The position numbers and the translations under genes were made by a program. This document shows, one piece after another, positions 38,851-48,800 of a stretch of DNA of 64,000 nt. Position 1 is the stretch's first letter. Each line of letters begins with the position of its first letter. Origin of the DNA: Bemisia tabaci (lineage: Eukaryota; Arthropoda; Insecta; Hemiptera; Aleyrodidae); the NCBI RefSeq assembly GCF_918797505.1, contig NC_092795.1, forward strand, positions 868,001-932,000, written 5' to 3'. The notes beneath the pieces were generated by a model. It saw nothing but the letters and a program-made list of their open reading frames with translations, was not told the DNA's origin and ran no database searches.

Positions 38851-39189
38851 ACCCATTCCCTGATTCAAATCTGTCAAAAATTGTTACATTCCCGAAAAGT
38901 CTGAAAATACCCAACTTGCTCAAGAGCTCTTATTTACTGAGGAGCTACTCAGATTTTTGCGAATCTCTGTCCCCTGAAATGTCGTGTGTTCTCTGAAGAA
39001 TCCCAATTTCGTTCTTCCTTTTTTGAGTTTAGTTTGTCCCACGAAAATATTTGGCAACCTATAAACCGCCAAAATCTCGTAGTAGTAGTAGTGTACCAAA
39101 GTAGAGTTGAATGTAATGGTTCCCAGGAGAAAAAGGTTTATAACTACAATGTATTTCTTTCAGAATTATCACGAGAAAGCAGCCCACCG

Positions 39190-39423
39190 TACAGTGGATC
39201 GAGTCAATTGGAGAGGTCGGACATGAAATGTTTGACTAAAACTGCAAATTCTAAAGTTTTTCTCGTCATATTTTAAATTTTAATCGGTGCTTCGAGAAGA
39301 TAATTTCACAAGAAAACCAATGGAACCAGTTTTAAAACCTCAAAGTTGTGTATAAACGGAGTTATAAGCTTTTAAAGTTTCCAACTTATGTCCGATCTCC
39401 CTTGATGACTCGAACCGCTGTGC
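39190..39423. mobile_element. CACAGTGGATCGAGTCAA-family MITE, copy 4
   Basis: TACAGTGGATCGAGTCAATT to TGATGACTCGAACCGCTGTG, with the shared GTATAAACGGAGTTATAAGC interior. Confidence 0.75.
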
Positions 39424-39641
39424 GCCGTCGGTGGCCTAACTAATTTCCATGTAATTTGCAACTTTTTGAGTTTTCTCTCTATCGTTTGACATTGGGAAGC
39501 ATATTGAATTTTTTACACCAGTGGAAGCGTAGACCCTTCTAAGAGTACTAAACAGTGATCATGAGAGTGACTTGACTTTTCAAAAATATAAGTCAAGACC
39601 CTTTTGCTACAAAGTGCTGATGTAGTGCATTTAAAGTAATT

Positions 39642-40609
39642 ACCGTGGTAAAAATTGGCAGTAGAATCTGTGTTCCAAAATACCATAGACCTACAGCCGG
39701 CTGTAAGATTTCCAATATCTTCTATAGCCGGCTACACAATTCCTTATAGCCTTTTATAGCCGATGGCGATTAAGCAACAGCCAGGCGATAAAGTGTACCT
39801 ATGCTAAACGTTACTAATTACGGATGCTAGGACTTAGTGAGTTTTTGGAAGACTGCTCTCTTTTTGGGCCGTTGCATCTTGATTTATTTTGCGAGGAAAG
39901 CTCCGTACTTTTGATGGATGCCTGCTATTACTAATATATTAGAGCGCCTTCAGTTTCGTATGATACTGTGCAATACCTCTGGTGTGAAATAGTTGATTCA
40001 AGCGCCGTGGCACGCTGCGGCGCGGCAGGCGGGCAGCCACTGCAGCCAGCGCGAAACACGCATTGGCGCCTACAAACCTAACAGGGATACTTCACGCGTT
40101 GCGCAATGCGTGAAGTATCCCTGTTAGGTTTGTAGGCGCCAGTGCGTCGCCGCTCAGCTTTGTGTTAGGCTCTAATATTTAATCTGGCGGAGTCAGCGTT
40201 ATTCAACTCATGATTTTGAAATGTTTGCACATCCTGTATGGGTTATTCTCATTTTAATTGATGAAAAAAAAATATGTATTACAGGAAAATATAATGTGTG
40301 TTTTGAAAATATTAAGGTGGTTCCGTATCAAACGTAATGATTTCCAAAGCACACGAATTTCTACACAATTTCTTATAGCCTTTTATAATCGATGGCGAAA
40401 AAGCAACAGCCAGGCGATAAAGTGTAAAGCCCGGCGATAGGAACTATAGCCCGGCTGCATAATTTTTTATCGCTTCGTATAGCCTAGCCGTATGATTTTC
40501 TTCGCATTCTACAGCCAGCTATATGATTTTCTAAGCCTTCTTTAGCCGGCTATAAGAATTCCTATGGTATTTTGAAACGCAGCTCTTATCGCCAATTTTT
40601 ACCAGGGCA
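39642..40609. mobile_element. Inverted-repeat element of about 970 bp with ATAGCCGGCTA repeats
   Basis: ACCGTGGTAAAAATTGGC at the left is matched by GCCAATTTTTACCAGGGC at the right, followed inward by AAAATACCATAG against CTATGGTATTTT. Inside are many ATAGCCGGCTAT-like palindromes and a direct repeat (39739-39797 and 40370-40425) with TTATAGCCTTTTATA and CAACAGCCAGGCGATAAAGT. The 88-bp palindrome below lies within it. No reading frame resembles a transposase. Confidence 0.65.
40059..40146. repeat. Near-perfect 88-bp palindrome
   Basis: Both halves read inward as CGCA(T/C)TGGCGCCTACAAACC and onward through GGGATACTTCACGC to a TTGCGCAA centre. Only about two mismatched pairs were seen and there is virtually no loop. 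Confidence 0.9.
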
Positions 40610-41168
40610 ATAGAAAAGTTCGGAATACTGTATGACATTGCAGCTTATTTTCAGGAGATTATTATTTTAAATGAGACCTAATAAGGGTGCACTTTAAGAT
40701 TTGGAAAAAAAGTTCAACATTTTCGCAGTAAAGAACGTTTTTGAGTCTCTTTGAATGAGAGGTGTTCGAGCACACAACTGGAAAGGGCTGCTTGATACAA
40801 TCAAGATATTTCGCATTAATCAAGAGATCTCAGCAGATTTTAACCTCCTAACCAAGAAAAGATGATAGCGTTTGCGCTCTGCGCATGCGCCTGATGAATC
40901 TTTAACAGAAAAACTGACAAGATTCAAAAAAAATGAAAGCAGGATTTTTTTTTTTTTACTGTATCGAATACGATGTTTTTTTTCATGAAGAATCCTGCTC
41001 TTATTTCTCTAAATTTTGCCAATTTCTCGGTTAGAATTGGCTCACGCGCAGGGCTTTCCTCCTTTTTTGGCTAAAAAGTCTAATCTATCAAGATTTTTTA
41101 CTAATGATCGATGATATCTCGTACGCCAGTTCGACCACGCCAGAATCTGGGACGAATCATCTTCATTT

Positions 41169-41290
41169 GGACGTATTTATATCAAACGGAACTAAGTGCA
41201 TTATGACGTGAGCCCTCTTATGCACATATTCTCATGGGTCAAAGGGCTCTTGTCTTGATGCACATAGTTCCGTTTGGCAGAAATACGTCC
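41169..41290. mobile_element. GGACGTAT-family MITE, 122 bp
   Basis: GGACGTATTTATATCAAACG...GTTTGGCAGAAATACGTCC with GCGTTATGACGTGAGCCC-type interior. About 0.9 kb upstream of the glucosidase exon. Confidence 0.85.
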
Positions 41291-41849
41291 CTTTATGGTG
41301 TCTATAATTCTTGACCATGCTCATTCCCTGATTTTCAGAAGCTCATTTCTTGATAAGAAAACAAAGTCCCCCCCCCCCCCCCCGGAATTTTCTTGGGGAA
41401 AAACCAAATAAATCTTTTTAGAGATATGAGAGTCGATTTTTTTATATCTTTCAGCCGATTCTCTGGCGAAGTTTTAATTAAAAAAGCGCTATCGGTTTTT
41501 ACTATCTGGTCGGTGAAAACTTGATTTTCATTATGATGATGATTTCATTATTCAGATATGTCATTCAAGAGGTCAATAATGACGGCGGCTCAGATGCAAT
41601 AACGTAAACCCTAAGAACAAAATGTGTTTAGAATTTGGGTAAGATTTGAAAAGAAAATTGCTGGAAGCGCTAGAAGAAAAGATTTCTGCTATTTTGTAGC
41701 ATATTGCACAATTTTTCTAACACTTTACCGGCACTATGAACACTTTTTTCGATACAAATTAAAATGCAAAATAATGCAATGCAATTAAATTTCAAATCAA
41801 GAATGCAGTGATGAAATCTGAGGTGAGATTAAATGATCGAGGGAACGAG

Positions 41850-41980
41850 GGTCGTGATAATAAGCGCGCCGACGCGACGCGCGGCTACCTTCACGCCCAA
41901 CTTTTAACTTTTCCGTGCCCGCCTCAGTCACCTGAAGATGGGCGGTCCGCCCGAAATGCTCATCGTGCGTAAAGAATAAA
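41850..41980 (+). promoter_or_regulatory. Possible untranslated first exon or promoter of the glucosidase gene
   Basis: A GC-rich island (GCGCGCCGACGCGACGCGCG) is followed by a strong donor, AAAA|GTAAGT (about 41980). The first coding exon is preceded by a good acceptor, CTGATTCCAG at 42174. Together they would give a short leader intron of about 194 bp. The leader would contain a 13-codon upstream frame starting at 41938. Competes with the transposon-remnant reading of the same stretch. Confidence 0.3.
41932..41971 (+). ncRNA. Possible decayed hammerhead ribozyme core
   Basis: CTGAAGA is followed by the hairpin GGGCGGTCCGCCC and then GAAA, which is the conserved hammerhead core with stem II. 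After it, ATGC can pair (one wobble) with GCGT, ending at a T-A cleavage-site-like position. No convincing stem I was found. Hammerheads of this type are known in Penelope-like elements, so this may be a transposon remnant. Untested pattern match. Confidence 0.25.
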
Positions 41981-42184
41981 AGTAAGTCATCTAATTGCAG
42001 GTATTATCGGTTTTTGAATTGTTTTTAATTTTTATCGAAAAAAGATTCCTGGTATCCGGGAGAGATTATTTAATTTTTCCTGGATTTTTTGATTGGCGGA
42101 AGAATCCTGGGTTTTCCCAGTCCTAGAGACGATCCTTTAATGCGAGTGAGAAATAATGCTAACTCTGATTCCAGAAGGAGAAAC

Positions 42185-42814
42185 ATGGGTGCGACTCTGT
42201 TGCTAACGCTAGTGATGCTCTCGGCATGGCGGCTCGGGGCCCAGCGAGAGGAACTGGAGGACGTGGAGGCGTTGGACTGGTGGCAGAGGGGCGTCTTCTA
42301 CCAGATCTACCCGCGCTCCTTCCAGGACTCGAACGGGGACGGCGTCGGGGATCTGCCCGGGATCGGCTCCCGGCTGGACTACCTCAAGACCCTTGGGATC
42401 ACCGGCGTGTGGCTCTCCCCGATCTACCAGTCCCCGCAAGCGGATTTCGGCTACGACATCTCCGATTTCCGCAAGATCGACCCCGTCTACGGGAGCCTGG
42501 CCGACTTCGCGCGGCTCCGCGACGGCGTCCACGAGCGCGGCTTGAAGCTCATCCTCGACTTCGTGCCCAACCACACCTCCGACGAGCACGAGTGGTTCCA
42601 GAAGGCCCTCCAGAACGACCCCCACTACGCTGACTACTACGTTTGGCACGAGGGCAAGCTCCTCGCGAACGGGACCCGGACCTACCCCAACAACTGGTTG
42701 TCCTTCTTCGACGGCCCTGCTTGGACCTGGAGCGAGCAGCGGCAGATGTACTACCTCCGCCAGTATCACCCCAAGCAACCCGATCTTAACTATCGCAACC
42801 CGGCCGTGCTCCAG
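42185..42814 (+). CDS. Glucosidase coding exon 1 (residues 1-210)
   Basis: Signal peptide, then the start of the (beta/alpha)8 barrel and domain B up to LNYRNPAVLQ. Donor CCAG|GTAACG. Strongly GC-rich third positions create a 189-residue antisense shadow frame. Confidence 0.92.
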
Positions 42815-45800
42815 GTAACGCCTTCAAACAAAAATAATCATTCTACCAATCCAACGGGTTATTCATATTGAGGATACCTCCAGTAAAGGGCTTGTATGCT
42901 ACCAAGGCTGTTAAACATATCCCTCTATTTCCATGTATGGTCAAAATCCATTACTGCGTATCTTTATTGCGGTGTCTTACATTTTCCGTTCCTATTTTCA
43001 ACAACAAGTGAAACAAGTCAACTTTAAGACTTGAAATATGAACGGAATATTCTGCTACCAAAGAGAGGAGATCAAGGGAATTTTAAAGAAATTACGTTGA
43101 CTAGTTTTCGTGAGGAAAAATAAAGTAAAGTCTTAAATTTTGTCGGAGATACATGGTTTCACACAATGACCATCAATAAACTGCTGACCTACCCAAAAGC
43201 TCTGGGATACGTTTTTTTTTTTTTTTTTTTTTTTTTTCTCAAATCTTTTTTGAAAAATAAGCTCTATACATTTCCTCATTCTTCAATGAAGATGATTTGG
43301 GTGTAACATAATTAATTTTTGTAAAAATTGTGTTTGAAACTACATAATCTTAGTCACCCTTTTGCCTAAGATATCCTCAATACTCGGGTGAATTTGGATA
43401 GTCTCGATTTATTTCTGGTCTTGAGCGTGGAAAGAATAACCGCAGGGAACTTTCAAAGGATGGTGAAGTATATGATATTAGTTTTGAATAAGTCTTGTGC
43501 ACGCAAGAGATACAGCCGTGTGAATAGAATTTGTTTCTTTCGTGTTGCAAATCTCATGAAGTAAGTTGATTGCGGCGCGGCGCCTACTCGTGTTTTACGA
43601 ATGATGTGTTGCGTGTTCAAACTTTGAAGGCTCTCCCACTTTTCTTACTTCTTCAGAGATGCGTGCGACACTTGTCGGTTGTACCATTCAAGCATCTGAG
43701 TATGTATATAGGGAGAAAATTGCAAGTCAGTGACACGAGAGCAGAGTATCCATGACATATAATTTGGTAATTATCTCGACCTACGAATATTTGCTCACAG
43801 CGCCTTGATACAAATATTCGTGTTCCACGGTTACGCGTGTTGCATAGTCAAAAATCGAAGGCTCTTCGGCTTATCATATCTTCGGAAGTGCGTTGGAATT
43901 TGAAAAAGTGTGTTTCTAAACCACACAAATTTCTCTCGAAAAAGTAGATTTGAGGAGCTCGGAGGACAAATCGCACGAGTGCAGTTTTTGCTATTTCGGG
44001 AAATACGTGTTTGAAGTAGCGAAATCGCATGGATCCTCATGGCGGAAAGAAAGTACAAATTGACTTTTTGGGACTAGTTTTACTTGGAATCATTAATATC
44101 CCAATTTATTCAAAAACTGCACATACGCGTCTTGTCCTGCAAGTCCTTCATTTCATACTTTATTTTAGCGTGATTATCGTGATTTCCGTGCCATTTTACC
44201 CGCACTGGAAAAAAAGTCGCTTGGATCTAGAGTCCAGACTCTTAAAAACATTGACAAGAAAAAATACTCTTGATTCAATTCAATTTTTCCTTAAATCGAA
44301 GAGCCGAGCTACTTGACCTAAGCGGATTTCCTTTTGATTCAAGCGAAAAGTCCGATTGAATCGAGAGTATTTTTTCTTGTCAATGTTTTTAAGAGTCTGG
44401 ACTCTAGATCCACGTGAACTTTTTTCCAGTGCGTGAAAAGTCTATACACAGGGCTGTATCCGTTGGAGCAAGAGGCCCATTGGAGCTTTTTGTTGTGGAG
44501 TTTTGAAGTGTGTGCTCGTTGATTTGCAGGAGATGCTGGACGTGATGAAGTTCTGGCTGGACGCCGGCGTGGACGGCTTCCGCGTGGACTCGGTCAACAC
44601 CCTCGTCGAGGACGACCGGTTCCTGGACGAGCCGAGGTCCTTCCTGCCAGGCGCCAGACCCGGGAGCATCTTCTACCACAACCACATCTTCACCCAGAAC
44701 CAGCCGGAGACCTACGAGATCATCCGCAAATTCAGGGCCTTCCTCGACGACTACGCCAGGAGCGAGGCCGAGGGACGCGCCTGCGCCCCTAAAACCAATT
44801 GCGCTCAGAGTGTCACCGTCTGCAACGCTCGGAGAGACGATTGCAGTTCCCGGAGTACGAGCGCTTGTTACGAAAAAAGCGAGACATGCATCACTCAGGT
44901 AAGAAATCTAGGGAATCAGAAACCAGACTATTCAAAGCTTCACAGGGTCAATGCAGAACATGGACTTCACTTCCCGACATGGAGCTACTTCCGGCTCGCA
45001 ATGCAGAAACAACATGTGTTCCATTAGTTTCATATTGCAGCTAGGTGCTTTTAAGAATGAGTTAGAAATTGACGTATTTCTGCCAAACGGAACTATGTGC
45101 ATGATGATGTGAGCCCTGTTATACATATATTCTTATGAGTCTCGGGGCTCATGTCTTGATGCACATAGTTCCTTTTGGCAGACATACGTCCAAATGTTAA
45201 TTCTTCATTGCAGAATTCGATCCGGATGAATAACACCAAGAGGAACTACGATACTTCCCCGTGGCGAGGCGTACTTTGCTCCATATATCTATTAATTGGA
45301 CGTATTTCTGCCAAACGGAACTAAGCGCCAATTTGAGTTCCTTTTGAGGAATTTAGAATCCCGGATACCGCGTTCTATCAAACAGAACTAAGCGCCATGG
45401 AAAAACATTGCGAGCATAGGACGGAATGAGCCCGACGCCCATTTCCGCCGCCAATCCAAGCCCCCCTCTACCTTCCTCTCCCTATGGCGCTTAGTTCCGT
45501 TTGACAGGAATACGTCCAATTGACCTGCCATTTAAACCTAAGGAAAGGGATCGATAGACAGGGTGTTCGCAACAAACACCTTATTAATCGATTCTTCACT
45601 ATAGCTTCAAATGGAGGAAATACCGATAATCAATGATTCTCGCCTCGCCAATGATACTTACTTTTGACTCCACTCATTTTCACATGGTCCCCTCATTCGG
45701 CACGTATATTGTATGTGTCCAATTTCGGTACCAGAAACATCTACACCAGTTTTGAAGTCCCTGTTGGTATCTAAATACAGTTTTTCAGAGAAATTGGGCC

Positions 45801-48800
45801 AGAAAATGCAGATTATAATAATAAAAACGGATTTTCTAATGTCCGAAAAGTAGATGAATCTAATGACTAAATAGTCTTGAAACACTACATACATATAAGT
45901 CGTTTTACAGCACTCCCTCGCGCTCTACGACTCCTAACCTCCACTGCTCTCGTTCAAACCACAAATCTTGGGGGATTGAGCACCTTACAACACTACCTTG
46001 AAACCCTACCCATCTAAAGTGTAGGATTTTCTTGAATTTTAGGTGAGCGTTTGCGACACGAAGAGGACAGAATGCGTGAAGCTTGGAGTGGTCGGCTGCG
46101 ACGTTGAGAGAAGGAACTGCACCCAAGGCGAGGGCCCTTGCACGGCTCAGAGACAAAGATGCGCAGAGAGGATCGTGGAAGCCTGCAACAGCGAGAGAGA
46201 CAGCTGCGGAGCTCAAAGCACAACGGCCTGCGACGCTCAAAGGCAGAGCTGCGTCGCCGAGAGCATGGAGGCCTGCAACGGCGAGAGGGAGAGCTGCGGC
46301 TTGGAGGTGAGCGGCTGCGCTGCCCAAGTGGAGGAGTGCTCCAGCGCCGACGACGGGAGCCCGAGGAGGCCCTCGACAAAGGCCATGCTCACGGAGGCCT
46401 ACACCGACATGAAACACACCGTCCAGTACTACGGCAACTCCACGCATCCGGGCGCCCATTTCGCCTTCAACTTCTTCCTCCTCACCGAACTCAACCGCGA
46501 GTCTCAGGCCCAGGACTTTCAGGTAAATATCTCCGCTTATAAGTTTCAGCCCCTGAGCTGGACGTATTTCTGTCGAACGGAACTAAGCGCCAAATTGAGT
46601 TCCTTTTGAGGATTTAAGAATACCGCATAGGACGTTATGTCAAACGGAAGGAAGCGCCAAGGAAAAGCATTGCGAGTTTAGGACGGAACGAGCATCGCGT
46701 TCGGCAACACCGGCCAATCCAAGCCCCCCTCCCTCTCCGTTCCTCCCCCTATGGCGCGGCGCTTAGTTACATTTGATAAAAATACGTCCACATGTAATGG
46801 TGGTCGCAAGATCCGAGAAAAACGCAAGGCTATTTTTTAATTTTAAATTATTTTCCGACTGAAAATGGCTCAGTTTTGAGTGGAAACATCCCGGGTTTTT
46901 TCGTTTGAGATTTCAGGCTCGTTTCCCGGTTTCTTCCCTTGTTTTTCTCGTGAAACACAAAACATGAATTAGTTTCTCTGACTGTATTTGATTTTGCAGG
47001 GAGTGATTAACGCGTGGATGACGACGATGCCGGCGGGGAAGTGGGCGAACTGGGTGGTGGGGAACCACGACAACCCGCGGATCGCGACGCGCTTCGGGGC
47101 GGAGGTGGTGGACGCCCTGCACATGATCCAGTTCACGCTCCCGGGGACGACGGTGACCTACGCCGGGGACGAGCTCGGCATGGAGGACGCCTTCATCCGC
47201 TGGGACGAGAGCGTGGACCCGTTCGCCCTCAACGTCGGCCGCGAGCACTACTTGGACGTCTCCAGGGACGGCTGCCGAGCCCCCTTCCTCTGGGACAGCT
47301 CCGTCAGCGCTGGTTTCTCCAATAATCCGCGCACCTGGCTCCCCGTCAACCCAAACTACTACAGGGCCAACCTCCAGCGCCAGACCAAGAACGAGAGGAG
47401 TCATTACTGGGTAAGTCTGGCCCAACTCTCCCATGAGAGTACTAAGTCCAAAAATCAAGTCCACAGAAAACCGCTTCAGAAGCTTCTGACCGGAAAATTT
47501 TATTGCAAGAACCCTCCGTTCTTTGTCAAATGGACGTATTTCTGTCAAACGGAACGAAGCGCCAAATTGAGTTCCTTTTGAGGGTTTTAGAATCCCGGAT
47601 AGCGCGTTCTGTCGAACGGAACTAAGCGCCATGGAAAAGCATTGCGAGTATAGGACGGAACGAGCATCGCATTCCGGAACACCCACCAATCCAAGCCCCC
47701 ACCCCCTTTCCCTTCCTTCCCCTGTGGTGCTTAGTTCCGTTTGATAGAAATACGTCCAAATGGAGAATTTGCACGCAAAAATTGTATTGCTTCATCTGAA
47801 AGTGACTAATGAGCAGAGTTCGCAGTATTTTTCATAATTTTTTTCTGACATGAGAAACTGGAGAAAAATTCATTTAAAAGTGAGAAAATTTGCCACCTTG
47901 TGACGTCATTTTGGCGGCATTTCCTATTTAAATACATATATTTTAGCAGAATCGGTTATTTTGTCATATCTCCTCTAATAATCGCTCAATTTATGAATCA
48001 AGGGTATATCTTCGTGTTAAGTTCACTCAGTAGATTCCACTTCAACACGAATTTAATCAAACTTTAGACCCTTGCAAATTCTCCATTGCCACTAATCGTT
48101 CGAAAGACTCCTGGAAGTCCTTTGGATTATTGAAAATCCACTGATTTCGTTCCAATTACATAAGGAGGGTATTTTTCATTTCCATGCTAGGTTATTGTTA
48201 GGCAAGACAGCCGTGAGTGTTATTTTCTGCAATTAGTGCATGCTTTCGTGCTTGCGTTTTGGACACACAACAAACGCATTTTCAGGTTAGAAATTGGCAG
48301 AAGAGGGGCGGCACTTCACTGGAAAGCACTGTTTCCATTGACTCCCTGGAGGAATATTGTCACTCACTGCTGTATTGCCTAAACTACGTCATTTTTTTTC
48401 GCACTGACGGCTTTCTCATATGTCTCGTTTTGATACAATTAAGATGAATTCCGCTGTTTTAACAGTAATTTCATCTATAGAGATAGGGCTGATACATACC
48501 AGGAAAAAATAAATTTTAAGTTCAATGGTCGATGGTCAGTTGGTCACTTTTCGTGCCAATGTATATCGAGGCCAAAATGCGAAACTCCGTCTCTCTGTCT
48601 GTGACGTTGCAGATTTCCTACCATGCTTTTTTTTCTCTCTGGAAAACTAGTCAACGAAATTTTTGAAATTTCCATCTCAGTCAGCAGAATATTTTGAATA
48701 AAAGGTATAATGTTGACTTGTCTATCTTGGAAAAAATAAAAAAGGAGGAGGAATTTTGAAACATCGCAATTCTGACAGTGGTCTTGCACTTTGGCCTCAT

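Larger units (their letters stand above)
34274..42174. other. Intergenic region between the two host genes
   Basis: Apart from the 3' end of the JHBP transcript, this is a repeat-rich spacer holding the elements listed below, plus a TTTG microsatellite near 36778-36798, a T-run near 37700-37725 and a run of about 16 C at 41368-41383. No host gene found on either strand. Confidence 0.65.
44899..46042 (+). other. Glucosidase intron 2 (splits the cysteine array)
   Basis: GTAAGA...TTTTAG. Contains GGACGTAT elements at 45071 and 45298, and a partial CAGTGGCGT-family copy at about 45521-45655 with GGATCGATAGACAGGGTGTT. Nothing coding. Confidence 0.75.
44773..46356 (+). repeat. Cysteine-repeat array encoded across exons 2 and 3
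   Basis: Ten units of about 14-15 residues with pattern x-C-x(3)-R/K/S-x(2)-C-x(5-6); examples ACNSERDSCGAQSTT, ACDAQRQSCVAESME and ACNGERESCGLEVS. Coded by 44773-44898 and 46043-46356. Three adjacent exon-3 units are almost regular 45-bp DNA repeats beginning GCCTGCRAC. Spacing C330 to C337 is kept across the splice junction. Confidence 0.9.

Noticed and set aside
42089..42184. Upstream in-frame ATG extending the glucosidase by 32 residues
   Set aside because: It would place an arginine-rich, non-hydrophobic stretch before the signal peptide, and a good acceptor (CCAG at 42174) lies in between.
42209..42778. 189-residue antisense reading frame
   Set aside because: Lies exactly opposite glucosidase exon 1; G/C-rich third positions remove stops on the other strand. 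No domain, no splice logic.
45905..46459. 184-residue antisense reading frame over the cysteine exon
   Set aside because: Shadow of exon 3; its repeats mirror the Cys codons.
46523..46609. Read-through of exon 3 past its donor, and likewise exon 4 past 47410
   Set aside because: Both read into the same MITE and end with the same short peptide; the GH13 alignment continues only if the introns are removed.
46913..47689. 258-residue antisense reading frame
   Set aside because: Shadow of GC-rich exon 4 running into MITE sequence on one side.
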